A stretch of 64,000 nucleotides of DNA from Herpetosiphonaceae bacterium (GTDB lineage: Bacteria > Chloroflexota > Chloroflexia > Chloroflexales > Kallotenuaceae): the NCBI GenBank assembly GCA_013821605.1, contig JACDGP010000004.1, forward strand, positions 1 to 64,000. The letters are read 5' to 3'. Shown here in pieces: positions 38,201 to 46,377 of the stretch; the stretch's first letter is position 1; each line of letters opens with the position of its first letter. The translations under genes were made by a program, and so were the position numbers. The notes beneath the pieces were generated by a model. The model was not told the origin of the DNA, did not search any database, and worked only from the letters and a program-made list of their open reading frames with translations.

Positions 38201-38495
38201 CACGATTGAGATGTCGCTCTCAACGGGGCTGATCACATGTGACCAGCCCAGCATTGTCGTCGAGACGATCAAGCGAGCGGAGGATGGTCGCGGCATCATC
38301 GTGCGTTGTTATGAGAGCCAGCGCCGTCGGGGGTCCATCACATTGACGATGGGCTGTTCCCTGACGAAAGCGTGGCGTAGCAATCTGTTGGAAGAAGACC
38401 AGGAGGAGGTAGCGGTCCACGATGATCGCATAACGTTCGGAGTGCGACCGTATGAGATCTTTACGCTACGGCTGGTTCCTGCTGCGCAGGCATAA
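35295..38495 (+). CDS. Alpha-mannosidase (GH38)
   Basis: The 1066-residue enzyme shows the GH38 order. An N-terminal beta domain is followed by a catalytic domain starting at ASGHAHIDVAWLWPL (zinc ligands His and Asp near residues 250-256). The nucleophile Asp lies in WLPDVFGY (about 366), then come the three-helix bundle (NQFHDIIPGSSI) and C-terminal beta domains. GYGDGGGGPT is also typical. No signal peptide is present, so it acts on imported mannosides in the cytoplasm, consistent with the divergent importer. GGGAGGAAG upstream supports the start. Confidence 0.94.
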   Translation: MLHTTRWTAQKIAQRLELIAPLVYRRSHTLAPFRYHPLASPLEPPLVGQKVDDSDWQVIEPYTYWGTWRTDFMLRSSFDVPGDWDQALPVALYLPIGDAGEFVHPEALAYIDGASYAACDRYHQEILLPALVHDGHSHQLDLHGWTGNGGWQVGTKLLMRPCMVVQIDQPTRDFITTVRVALGVSNTLSPSEPARGHLLNGLDDAFKLLDTREPFGDEFYESVPQAHAALRAGIEQAGRPLDVQVVASGHAHIDVAWLWPLGQTRRKAGRTFHTVLRLMEQFPEYHFTQSQPQLYEFVRQDYPELFGAIKQRVAEGRWEITGDMWIEADCNLSGGESLARQFLLGRTFFREHFGLGISSRVLWLPDVFGYAWALPQLLKQADIDYFFTIKIGWSQYNRLPYDSFWWQGLDGTRVLTHFSPTPEHGSAYASTYNAKAEPDDVIGTWTNFRQKDLVGKAGDPLPPLLMAFGYGDGGGGPTREMLENLRAMEEFPATPRITQKHVGEFFQDLERTAGERLPVWNGELYLEYHRGTYTTQSRNKRANRKSEFMLHDAEFLATLAMLNDPDYGYPTETFRNLWRLICLNQFHDIIPGSSINQVYVESQLQYTQIKEQADTVRHEALQALAGRMTGDLLIANPTSFMRHDLAVWQGELPAGQHLQRADGSSVAAQATDGAVLLDLHNVAPLSVVALHFAAGDAPTTAGRLVATPALLENDFLRVELDGAGDITRIFDKQAAREVLVGGTIANQFQAFEDRPMSWDAWDVDIFFDDKQWTAEPASSVRVIEAGPLRAVIEVRRRILHSSYVQRISLTATSARLDFDTTIDWRERHVLLKVAFPVDILAPVATYEIQWGNVQRPTHHNTSWDWARFETCAHKWIDLSEGDYGVSLLNDCKYGHDVRNNVMRISLLRSPTMPDPEADQGEQRFAYSLLPHAGTWDETTISAAYALNDPLIVADMRALRPAETLDRSQDTIEMSLSTGLITCDQPSIVVETIKRAEDGRGIIVRCYESQRRRGSITLTMGCSLTKAWRSNLLEEDQEEVAVHDDRITFGVRPYEIFTLRLVPAAQA

Positions 38496-38534
38496 CCGCT
38501 GGCTTGTCGCCGAAGGACGACCTTGGGGCTGCAG

Positions 38535-40592
38535 CTATGCCGGTACGTTGCGGTGCAACTCATCGAGCCATACTGTGGCCTCACTATCGCTAGGAGCGCG
38601 CCAATCCCCGCGCGGCGATAGTGAGCCACCTGATCCAACCTTGGGGCCATTGGGCACGGCCGAGCGCTTAAATTGGCTGGTTTTGAAGAAGCGGTAAACG
38701 AAGACTTCGAGCCAGTGCTTGATGGTCACAAGGTCATACTCATGGTGCTGCTCTGGCGGTAAGCCCTCGGGCCAGTCACCGCTGGCCTTGTCGCGCCAGG
38801 CGTGGTAGCTGAGGAAGGCGACCTTGCTAGGGCGAAAGCCGTAGCGCGTGATGTAGTAGGTGTTGAAGTCCTGCAACTCGTACGGACCGATCTTGGCCTC
38901 GGTGCTTTGCGCGGGCTTGTCAGAATCACTGCTATCGGGCGGCACGAGTTCAGGCGAGATCTCGGTATCGAGGATCGCCTGGAGCGTCGCGCTCGTGTCC
39001 TCGTCGAATTGGTGGCTGGCGATGACCCAGCGGATCAAGTGCTGAATCAATGTTTTGGGCACCGAGGCGTTCACATTGTAGTGCGACATGTGATCACCGA
39101 CCCCATAGGTCGCCCAGCCGAGAGCCAGTTCACTGAGGTCGCCAGTGCCGAGCACCAGGCCATTATGCAAGTTTGCCAGTCGGAAGAGGTGCGAGGTGCG
39201 TTCGCCCGCCTGTACATTCTCGAAGGTAATGTCATAGACCGGTTCGCCGTGGCTGAAGGGATGATCAATGTCCCGCAGCATTTGCAAGCAAGATGGACGG
39301 ATGTCGATCTCACTCCCAGTAACGCCAAGCGCCTGCATCAAGGCATGGGCGTTAGTACGCGTATGACCACTGGTCGCGAAGCCGGGCATGGTGTAGGCCA
39401 GGATGTTGGTGCGCGGTAGTCCGAGGCGGTCCATGGTGTTGGCGGCGACAATCAGGGCGTGCGTCGAATCAAGGCCGCCCGAAACGCCGATAACGACACG
39501 TCCGATGCCGGTGCTTGCGAGCCGCTTCAGCAGTCCATGGACCTGAATGTTGTAGGCCTCATAGCACCGTTCGTCGCGCACCCTGGGATCGTTTGGCACA
39601 TATGGGAAGCGCTCGACCCGTCGGATGAGTGGGACTTCAGCCTGTGGTACCTCAAATGCAAAGGGAATATGGCGCAGGGAACGCACGTGTTCGCGGTAGT
39701 CTGCAACTGAATCCGCGAAGCTCGTCATTCGCATACGGTCTTGCGCCAAGCGCTCTAGATCAATGTCAGCAACGATGATCTGCTCGTCACGCGGGAAGCG
39801 CTCGGCTTCCGCCAACAGCTCGTTATTCTCATAGATCAACGCATGGCCGTCCCACGCCAGATCGGTGGTTGACTCGCCTGGGCCAGCCGCAGAATACAAA
39901 TAGGCGGCAATACACCTGCCGGACTGGATAGCACATAGATTCCGGCGATAGTCAGCCTTGCCGATGGTGATGTTGCTGGCCGACAAGTTGACCAGTACTG
40001 TTGCACCGCCGAGGGCAGCAAAGCTACTGGGCGGCAGCGGCGTCCACACATCTTCGCAAATTTCGGTGTGGATCGCAAAGTTTGCAACCCTGGTCGCCTC
40101 GAAAATCAAGTCATTCCCGAAGGGCACCACTTGACCCAAAAATTGTTGTTGCTGCTGAGCCGCCGCGCGACCGGAGGTAAACTGGCGCTTTTCGTAGAAT
40201 TCGCGGTAGTTTGGCAGATAGGTTTTAGGAGTGATGCCAAGTACCTGTCCGTGGTAGATGACCACTGCACAGTTAAATAGCTTATCCTCAAACCGCAGCG
40301 GAGCACCAACGATCAGAACCGGCGCGAGCTCGGTACTGGCGGCTACAAGGCTGGCAAGGGCGTTTTCGGTGGCAGCAAGGAGGGCGTCTTGGTGAAAGAG
40401 GTCGTCGTTCGAATACGCGGAGATACCAAGTTCAGGAAAAAGCGCGACCGCAGCATGCATCGTGGACGCGCGACGCGCGAGGCCCAGTGTGCGTCCCAGA
40501 TTAAACACGGGGTCAGCCACACGCACAAATGGAACGCAGACTGCGACGCGGATGAAGCCATGGGCATACAGGGAATGAAAACGGTTGTCCAT
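38535..40592 (-). CDS. nadE: Glutamine-dependent NAD synthetase
   Basis: NadE makes NAD from deamido-NAD, ATP and glutamine. The N-terminal ~290 residues are a nitrilase-type glutaminase with the triad Glu in FPELGIS, Lys in [14 protein letters not shown] and Cys in ICEDVW. The C-terminal ~390 residues are the synthetase with the PP-loop SGGLDST near residue 371. The end of the protein shows [14 protein letters not shown] and [12 protein letters not shown], as in full-length enzymes of about 680 residues. The 3' coding end contains an 11-base inverted repeat (38580-38590 with 38615-38625). It is tail to tail with the GH38 gene. Confidence 0.95.
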   Translation of the reverse strand: MDNRFHSLYAHGFIRVAVCVPFVRVADPVFNLGRTLGLARRASTMHAAVALFPELGISAYSNDDLFHQDALLAATENALASLVAASTELAPVLIVGAPLRFEDKLFNCAVVIYHGQVLGITPKTYLPNYREFYEKRQFTSGRAAAQQQQQFLGQVVPFGNDLIFEATRVANFAIHTEICEDVWTPLPPSSFAALGGATVLVNLSASNITIGKADYRRNLCAIQSGRCIAAYLYSAAGPGESTTDLAWDGHALIYENNELLAEAERFPRDEQIIVADIDLERLAQDRMRMTSFADSVADYREHVRSLRHIPFAFEVPQAEVPLIRRVERFPYVPNDPRVRDERCYEAYNIQVHGLLKRLASTGIGRVVIGVSGGLDSTHALIVAANTMDRLGLPRTNILAYTMPGFATSGHTRTNAHALMQALGVTGSEIDIRPSCLQMLRDIDHPFSHGEPVYDITFENVQAGERTSHLFRLANLHNGLVLGTGDLSELALGWATYGVGDHMSHYNVNASVPKTLIQHLIRWVIASHQFDEDTSATLQAILDTEISPELVPPDSSDSDKPAQSTEAKIGPYELQDFNTYYITRYGFRPSKVAFLSYHAWRDKASGDWPEGLPPEQHHEYDLVTIKHWLEVFVYRFFKTSQFKRSAVPNGPKVGSGGSLSPRGDWRAPSDSEATVWLDELHRNVPA

Positions 40593-40604
40593 GGCACTAC
40601 TATA

Positions 40605-40662
40605 CCGCTATTTCGCAACCTCACCCATGTATGTGTAAGCAGGTGTGGTGGCGAAATAGCGG
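40605..40662. terminator. Long imperfect hairpin upstream of nadE
   Basis: CCGCTATTTCGC (40605-40616) is perfectly complementary to GCGAAATAGCGG (40651-40662), and seven of the next nine inner bases also pair. That gives a stem of about 21 bp around a loop of roughly 16 bases. It lies nine bases past the stop of the minus-strand hypothetical gene and about twelve bases before the nadE start. It may terminate or attenuate transcription, or fold in the nadE leader and affect its translation. Confidence 0.55.
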
Positions 40663-40671
40663 CATGCCGCG

Positions 40672-40995
40672 TCAGCGTTGATAAGCACGCGGGCGAAGGT
40701 CAAGCACGTTATCCCAGGGGGCCGGAAAGCCCACCTCCTCCCAGGACGTGCACAGCAGTGCTAGAAGGCCCTGTCCTTCGTGTGAGGCATTACAGCGCTT
40801 GATAACCGCTTGCACTGCTGGTGCCGCTGCACGCTTGGCAACCTCGTCAAAGGCCTGCTCAGGAGTCATGCCGGCATTTAAGAGCGCAGCATAGTCGTAG
40901 GGGTGATAGTCATCCGCAGGGCTGGGTAGTGCCAGCACCTCGTCAGCTGAAAGGAGCGGCTCTGGTTCCCTGCTTGATCGAACGATGGTCTGCAT
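40672..40995 (-). CDS. Hypothetical protein
   Basis: The 107-residue product is acidic and soluble, with LSADEVLALPSPADDYHPYDY, a helical segment MTPEQAFDEVAKRA and a conserved-looking WEEVGFPAPWDNVLDLRP near the end. I do not recognise the family. The ATG chosen has GAGG six bases upstream; another start six codons earlier is possible. It is followed by the long hairpin before nadE. Confidence 0.65.
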   Translation of the reverse strand: MQTIVRSSREPEPLLSADEVLALPSPADDYHPYDYAALLNAGMTPEQAFDEVAKRAAAPAVQAVIKRCNASHEGQGLLALLCTSWEEVGFPAPWDNVLDLRPRAYQR

Positions 40996-41195
40996 GGTGA
41001 TCCTCATGTGCATAGTAGAACAACATAGCTCTGAACATCAAGACCTAATGGTTTGATCTCGAGGCCAGTACTTGGTCCACCCCGACCTCGCATGTTCACA
41101 GGGTAACCGTGTATGGTTGAAAGGGGAAGAGCTACAGGTTGCACTCGAATTACAAATCGGCATCGCACATAGTAAGGAGTGTACCCTACCACCGG

Positions 41196-41678
41196 TTAGA
41201 GCGAGATGCTGACCATGTGGTAGCTGGTGGCACCATCGGGATATGGCTCAGCGGAGCGCGCGGGTTGCAGCCGGCCAGTTCCATCGGTGGCTCGGACGCG
41301 GAAGGTGTGGTGGCCGGGACGCCGGAGCCAGTCATAGCGCCACAGGACCCAAGTCAGTGGGCCCGGTGGTGGCAGGAGCAGTTTGGCCTCTGTCCACGCT
41401 CCCCCGTTAACCTGAACCTCAACCTTCCGGATGCCTCGATCACCGGCCCAGGCGATGCCACCAATCGACAAGGGGCCGGTTACAGTCGTGCCGGGCACAA
41501 TCGGATCGATAATCGCTTGAATCTGCGGATACGCCTCTTTATTCCAGCCACGATCCACCCAGTAGCCCTTGCTGGCATGGTTCAGTGCCTCAATGCGTGT
41601 GATCCACTTGGGCTGTTTCATGACGTAGTGGTTTGGAATATAGATCCGCAGCGGGTAGCCGTCATCGGTCGCGCCGTG
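41196..41678 (-). pseudogene. 3' remnant of a molybdopterin-dependent (sulfite-oxidase-type) oxidoreductase
   Basis: The frame begins at a stop inside the end of the methyltransferase gene and reads TDDGYPLRIYIPNHYVMKQP, then WITRIEALN, GYWVDRGWNKEAYPQ and an Ig-like Mo-co dimerisation domain ending VSISL. Those are the last ~150 residues of the sulfite-oxidase family. The molybdopterin-binding part, including the ligand Cys, is missing. An internal ATG gives 141 residues, but no ribosome site or natural start is apparent. The junction lies within 16 bases of the methyltransferase stop, which suggests that a deletion joined the two. Confidence 0.8.
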
Positions 41679-42234
41679 CTACCAGGCTCGCCGTCGTTCG
41701 CATCTGCCCATCAGCATCCATGCCACCTTCTCGATAGGTCAGAATGTCCCACCCTTGGAAGGCTGCACGCAGTTCACCGGCGGATAACAGGTAGCGCGGA
41801 TCGGTCTCGGGTCGGTTGGCGAGGCGGGCACGCGTGAAGGTCTCGAAGATTAAGAGGCCGCCTGGGCGTAAGGCCCGTTTGTACACCGGCCAGAGTGTCC
41901 GGTCGAGATAGTAAAAATTCAGGATCACGTCAAAGGAGTCGGGTGGAAGGTAGAACATGGTCAGATCGGCCACGACGGCCGCCAACATGGGCCAGTGGCA
42001 CTTCGCAGCCTGCACAGCGACGGTCGAGATGTCGATGCCGACTACGTCCAGGTTCTGCGCCAGCAACCAACCGGCATTTCCACCGCGTCCCATTGCAATA
42101 TCCACTGCTCGACCACTACGAGGCAGCAGCGGCTGGTGTTCGACGAGGAACGAGTGTGGCTCTGCTGGACTCGCTCCTCCCCGTGTGCGGTAGCGCGTAT
42201 TCCAGCGCCTGGCGTCTTCAATCGGCATCGCCAT
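41662..42234 (-). CDS. Class I SAM-dependent methyltransferase (TehB-like)
   Basis: The 190-residue protein has motif I VDIAMGRGGNAGWLLAQN, with an acidic residue ending strand 2 (VVGIDIS). Later come FDVILNFYYLDRTLWP and LRPGGLLIFETF, as in tellurite-resistance TehB-like and related small-molecule methyltransferases. GAGG precedes the ATG. Its 3' end overlaps the 5' end of the molybdoenzyme remnant, so the natural C-terminus may have been changed; the end VARRDR is nevertheless plausible for the family. The substrate is unknown. Confidence 0.82.
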   Translation of the reverse strand: MAMPIEDARRWNTRYRTRGGASPAEPHSFLVEHQPLLPRSGRAVDIAMGRGGNAGWLLAQNLDVVGIDISTVAVQAAKCHWPMLAAVVADLTMFYLPPDSFDVILNFYYLDRTLWPVYKRALRPGGLLIFETFTRARLANRPETDPRYLLSAGELRAAFQGWDILTYREGGMDADGQMRTTASLVARRDR

Positions 42235-42252
42235 CTGGCCTCTTCGTAGATA

Positions 42253-42277
42253 TGGGCAGCGGAAAGTCCGCTGCCCA
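42253..42277 (-). terminator. Hairpin terminator of the Asp-box propeller gene
   Basis: TGGGCAGCGGA and TCCGCTGCCCA form a perfect 11-bp stem with a three-base loop, 16 bases past the propeller gene's stop on the minus strand. No clear T-run follows. Confidence 0.6.
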
Positions 42278-42292
42278 CGTACTGCTCACGGC

Positions 42293-45200
42293 TTACGCGG
42301 ATCCGCCAGACGGTCCACTTGCCGTTGGCCCGCCTTCACCGCCTTCCATACCGCCGACACCAGAGGGAGGATTGGTAGTCGCGGGTGTCGCTTCTGCCGG
42401 CACCGCTGACTGCCAATGGGTCAGTGGTATGACCGCGCCAAATTGGGCTGCCGCGATCTGCCTGTTAAGGGCCGGAAGCTCGGTCGCGATGAGTTGATTA
42501 AACCGATCAAGCTGCGTATCAATCTTGGCTGACAGATGGTTGAATACGGCGTAGGAGGCGTCTGTGGGGCGGTAATTGCCGAGGGCGACGACCGGTGGGA
42601 GGGCAGCAATCTGCTCAAGCAGCCGCGCACCTGCATTAAGATTATCGGCCCAGCCTGGACGTAAATCGGGAACCTGGAACGTTTTTTCGATCTCTAGCAC
42701 CTGGTCATACAGCTTAGTCGCGGTTTCTGCAATGCCGGCACCGTTGGCTTGGCCCGCCATGCGCTTGCGCCAGCCATCTAACTGGGCGCGCAGATCGCGC
42801 ATGCAGTTGAGCCCAGCCGTTAGGTCGTTCGTTTTCGTATGGATCTGCAGCAACAGATCGAACTGTGCCTGCAGATCCACTTGGCTGGCCGGTGCAGCCG
42901 GATCGCCCACGATCTCGAAGGACTCGGTGATCTGTTGTTCACCAACCGTCAGCGTCACCTGGTAGTTGCCCGGCACGGCGAGCGGGCCTTCAAGCGTAAG
43001 CTCTGCCGGCGGATCGGTGCCCTCGACCTTGACGGCCGGTGGGTAGTGGAGATCCCAGAGGAAGCGATTCCAGCCGACCTGCGCCGGAATTTTGAGCTCC
43101 TTGTCTTCCGCCTTTCCCTTCTCCTGCTGCTCAGCACTTTGCGACGGCCCGGTGCTCGTAAAGGTCCTGATTTCATGTCCGGTGGCATCTGCGAAGCGCA
43201 GGCTGATCACAGCAGCGGGCGGTTGCTTGAGATAGTAGCTTATAACGGCCCCGCGTGGTGGATTCTCGCCAGCATCCAGAAACGTGTACTCGATCGCGTT
43301 TTCGGCTGTTTTGTGAGTGATGAATGCACCGCCCATGCTGCCGACGTAGTTTTTGCCGGGCAAGCTGCTGACCGAGTCAAGTCTAGGTGCAACGTGGATC
43401 GTGGAAGCGGGCTTAAGCAGATGTACATCGTGGGCCGTGACGGTCTCAACTTGTTGGCGTAAGGGCGTTATATCATCGAGCACCCAAATCGAGCGGCCGT
43501 GGGTTGCCGCGATCAAATCGCGATCCTTGACGAGAAGATCATAGAGCGGCGCGACCGGCAGGTTGAGTTGAAAGCGCTGCCAGGCTTCACCATCGTCAAA
43601 CGAGATGTAGAGGCCGGTCTCGGTCCCAGCGTACAAGAGGCCACGCCGCTGCGGATCGGCACGAATAACGCGCGTAAAATCGTACGCAGCAATCCCATTG
43701 TCGATGCGCTGCCAGTGCTGACCATCGTCGGTGGTTTTGTAGAGGTAGGGCCGATAATCGTCTAGCTTGTAACGCGTCGCTGCGAGGTAGGCGGTCGATG
43801 GGTCGTGGGGCGAAAGCTCGATACAGCTGATCAGCGAGTCGATCGGGAGGTCTGACGGAGTAATGTTGCTCCAGTCTGCGCCACCGTTGCGTGAAAGATG
43901 CACCAAGCCATCGTCGGAGCCGGCCCAAAGCACACCCGCCGTGTGGGGTGACTCGGCGAAGGCAAAGACCGTGGCATAGACCTCGGCACCCACGGCATCA
44001 CGGTTGATGGGACCCCCTGTTGGCTGTAACTTCTCCGGCTCGGCGCGGGTCAAGTCCGGACTGATCGGTTCCCAGCTTTGTCCCTCGTTGGTCGTGCGGA
44101 AGACCATATTGCCGCCGATGTAAAGCACATGCGGATCATGCGGCGAGATGACGATGGGGTAGGTCCAGGCGAAGCGATATTTGTGCTCGATCGCTCCGTG
44201 GCCGGACATGCTTTCGGGCCAGGTCGTGATCAGGCGCACCTGTTTCGTGCGATGGTCATAGCGTTGGAGGGCATTGCCACCACCCGGAGAACTGCCGATC
44301 GCACCGACGTAGACGATGTCGGGATCATCGGGTCGGACAGCAATGTAGCCGCTCTCGCCCGTGCCAGGAATGAAACAATCACCCCAGGTAATGCCAGGGT
44401 GAGCGGTACGGCTAGGCACGGCAATGCTGCTGTTGTCTTGCTGCGTGCCATAGACCGTGTAGGGCGAGCGGGTGTCGGTAGCAATGTGGTAGAACTGCGC
44501 AGTCGGCTGGTTATAGATGCTTGACCAGGTCGCACCGCCGGTCAACGAGACGCAGGCTCCGCCGTCGTTGCCTTGAATCATGCGCTGCGGATTGCGCGGA
44601 TCGATCCACAAGTCGTGGTTATCGCCGTGCGGTGTTGCCATCTCCGTAAAGGTTTTGCCACCGTCGGTCGACTTCCACAAGCTCAGATTGTTGACATAAA
44701 CCGTCTCGGGATCTTGGGGGTCGGCCGTAAGGTGCATGTAGTACCAGGCACGGGAGATGAGATTCTGGTCGGCGCATACGCGCTCCCAGCTCTCGCCACC
44801 GTCATCCGAGCGGTAGAGGCCGCCGGCGGTGGCGTGCTCAATGAGGGCCCATACGCGCCCAGCCTGGGCAGGTGACGTGGCGACACCGATCTTGCCCTTG
44901 ATTCCTTCTGGCATACCCGATTTGTTTGATAGGTCGCCCCACGTTTCACCTGCATCCGTTGAGCGCCACAAACCACTATCAGCCCCACCGCTGGAGATAT
45001 CCCAGAAGTTGCGATGAGCTTGCCAGATCGCTGCATACAGCCTGCGCGGATTCGTGGCGTCGAGGCTAAGGTCAACGGCACCAGCTCTTGAACTCTTTGA
45101 GAATACTTGTCGCCAAGTCGTACCACCGTCTTCCGACTTGAAGACGCCGCGTTCTTCGTTGGGCCCGAACGCGTGGCCCAGCGCCGCGACGTAGACGATG

Positions 45201-45598
45201 TCCGGCGAATGGGGATGCACACGAATCTTGCCGATGAAGCGCGTATCAGCCAGCCCCATGTGCTGCCAGGTTGTGCCAGCATCGGTCGATTTATAGACCC
45301 CATCGCCATGCGAAACATCAAGGCGGATCGTGGTTTCACCCGTGCCAGCATAGATGACATTCGAGTCGGATGGAGCAACCGCTAAGGCACCGACGGCGGC
45401 GGTATTAAAGAAGCCGTCCGACACGTTTTGCCAGTAGGTGCCCGTATCGGTGGTCTTCCAGACGCCCCCGGCGCAGCCACCGAAGTAAAAGACGTTAGCA
45501 TGCTGATAGTCGCCGGCCACGGCCACCACTCGGCCACCCCGGAAGGGGCCGATGCACCGCCATTCCCGTAACTCGTCAAACTGGTTCGCTTCTGCCAC
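42293..45598 (-). CDS. Sortilin/VPS10-like Asp-box (BNR) beta-propeller protein
   Basis: The 1101-residue protein opens with WRCIGPFRGGRVVAVAG. It carries about eleven Asp-box repeats of the form S/T-x-D-x-G-x-T-W, for example WKTTDTGTYW, YKSTDAGTTW, FKSEDGGTTW, WRSTDAGETW, YRSDDGGESW and YKTTDDGQHW. Two stacked propellers of the VPS10/WD40-YVTN-BNR-like type are expected in the first ~700 residues. A beta domain and a helical region follow, and the tail is rich in Gly, Pro and Thr. No signal peptide is visible, although related proteins are often exported. Start GTG follows GAGGAG at seven bases. The catalytic role is unknown; it need not be a hydrolase. Confidence 0.87.
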   Translation of the reverse strand: MAEANQFDELREWRCIGPFRGGRVVAVAGDYQHANVFYFGGCAGGVWKTTDTGTYWQNVSDGFFNTAAVGALAVAPSDSNVIYAGTGETTIRLDVSHGDGVYKSTDAGTTWQHMGLADTRFIGKIRVHPHSPDIVYVAALGHAFGPNEERGVFKSEDGGTTWRQVFSKSSRAGAVDLSLDATNPRRLYAAIWQAHRNFWDISSGGADSGLWRSTDAGETWGDLSNKSGMPEGIKGKIGVATSPAQAGRVWALIEHATAGGLYRSDDGGESWERVCADQNLISRAWYYMHLTADPQDPETVYVNNLSLWKSTDGGKTFTEMATPHGDNHDLWIDPRNPQRMIQGNDGGACVSLTGGATWSSIYNQPTAQFYHIATDTRSPYTVYGTQQDNSSIAVPSRTAHPGITWGDCFIPGTGESGYIAVRPDDPDIVYVGAIGSSPGGGNALQRYDHRTKQVRLITTWPESMSGHGAIEHKYRFAWTYPIVISPHDPHVLYIGGNMVFRTTNEGQSWEPISPDLTRAEPEKLQPTGGPINRDAVGAEVYATVFAFAESPHTAGVLWAGSDDGLVHLSRNGGADWSNITPSDLPIDSLISCIELSPHDPSTAYLAATRYKLDDYRPYLYKTTDDGQHWQRIDNGIAAYDFTRVIRADPQRRGLLYAGTETGLYISFDDGEAWQRFQLNLPVAPLYDLLVKDRDLIAATHGRSIWVLDDITPLRQQVETVTAHDVHLLKPASTIHVAPRLDSVSSLPGKNYVGSMGGAFITHKTAENAIEYTFLDAGENPPRGAVISYYLKQPPAAVISLRFADATGHEIRTFTSTGPSQSAEQQEKGKAEDKELKIPAQVGWNRFLWDLHYPPAVKVEGTDPPAELTLEGPLAVPGNYQVTLTVGEQQITESFEIVGDPAAPASQVDLQAQFDLLLQIHTKTNDLTAGLNCMRDLRAQLDGWRKRMAGQANGAGIAETATKLYDQVLEIEKTFQVPDLRPGWADNLNAGARLLEQIAALPPVVALGNYRPTDASYAVFNHLSAKIDTQLDRFNQLIATELPALNRQIAAAQFGAVIPLTHWQSAVPAEATPATTNPPSGVGGMEGGEGGPTASGPSGGSA

Positions 45599-45777
45599 GT
45601 TTCTGCTCCTCGAATCACCATTTAGGGTGAATGATATCTAGCTCAGCCCATCAACTCTATCTTAGCAAGACTGTCAAAAAATGAGATGTGCGGAGGCGGG
45701 GAGGAGCAGTGAACGTAGTTCATAAGGGACGGAAGAGTGGATGGGAGATGAGGAAGATACAAAGCAGGACAAACAAA

Positions 45778-45805
45778 AAGGGCTTACCTCAAAAGGTAAG
45801 CCCTT
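45778..45805 (-). terminator. Intrinsic terminator of the zinc-ribbon gene
   Basis: AAGGGCTTACCT and AGGTAAGCCCTT pair perfectly over 12 bp around the loop CAAA. On the minus strand the stem is followed by TTTTTGTTTG, the classic U-rich tail. It lies 27 bases past the zinc-ribbon stop. Confidence 0.88.
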
Positions 45806-45831
45806 CAATTCACGGCGTGAAACCGTTCGAA

Positions 45832-46191
45832 TTAGTACCGCGAGTTGCTGCGGGCCGGTTTGTTGCTCTGGAAACAATCTGAGCAGTACACCGGCTTGTC
45901 GCCACGCGGAACAAACGGTACTTCAGCAGGCTTACCGCATGCTGAGCATGTTACCGTGTGCATCTCGCGCTGACCGCGGTCGGAGCTGTAGCCACCACCG
46001 TAGCCACCGCCACCGCTGCTGCTGTAGCTGCTGCCGCCATCGCGGCTCTGCTTGCGTACCTGACGGCAGTTTGTACAGCGCGTCGGCTCGTTATCGAAGC
46101 CCTTCTGCGCATAGAATTCCTGCTCGCCCGAGGTAAATGTGAACGCCGTACCGCAGTCGCGGCAGGTCAAGGTCTTGTCGGCAAAGCTCAT
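45832..46191 (-). CDS. Double zinc-ribbon protein
   Basis: The 119-residue protein contains two zinc ribbons: CRDCG with CTNCR near the N-terminus and CSACG with CSDCF near the C-terminus. A Ser/Gly/Tyr-rich linker joins them. The first ribbon has the pattern FTFTSGEQEFYAQKGF typical of 'zinc-ribbon domain' (zf-trcl) proteins that are widespread in Chloroflexi. A nucleic-acid or protein-binding role is likely. A five-residue longer start exists; the ATG of MSFADK fits homologues. It has its own promoter with a leader of about 120 bases and a strong terminator, so it is a separate transcript. Confidence 0.87.
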   Translation of the reverse strand: MSFADKTLTCRDCGTAFTFTSGEQEFYAQKGFDNEPTRCTNCRQVRKQSRDGGSSYSSSGGGGYGGGYSSDRGQREMHTVTCSACGKPAEVPFVPRGDKPVYCSDCFQSNKPARSNSRY

Positions 46192-46320
46192 CGCTCGCTT
46201 CTCCATCCATAAGGTTGATTAACGTAGTCCATCCGGTGGAGTCAACAGGCACGAGAGAAGGATCAGGTAGCCGATCAATCCGAGGCAGCGTGAGAAACCA
46301 AACCAATTGAACACTGCGTA

Positions 46321-46349
46321 ACTATACCAGATTCCCGGACACTATACAA
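46321..46349 (-). promoter_or_regulatory. Sigma-70-like promoter of the zinc-ribbon gene
   Basis: On the minus strand TTGTAT (46349-46344) precedes TATAGT (46326-46321) by exactly 17 bases. The -10 matches five of six consensus positions. A leader of about 120 bases separates it from the zinc-ribbon ATG, which might form a structured (cold-shock-like) leader. Confidence 0.5.
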
Positions 46350-46377
46350 GGGCAATTTGGGGAACAGTAAAAAATTG

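Noticed and set aside
38580-38625. 11-base inverted repeat (CTCACTATCGC with GCGATAGTGAG) as a terminator of the GH38 gene
   Set aside because: It lies inside the conserved 3' coding region of nadE, so the codons, not a terminator, may explain it.
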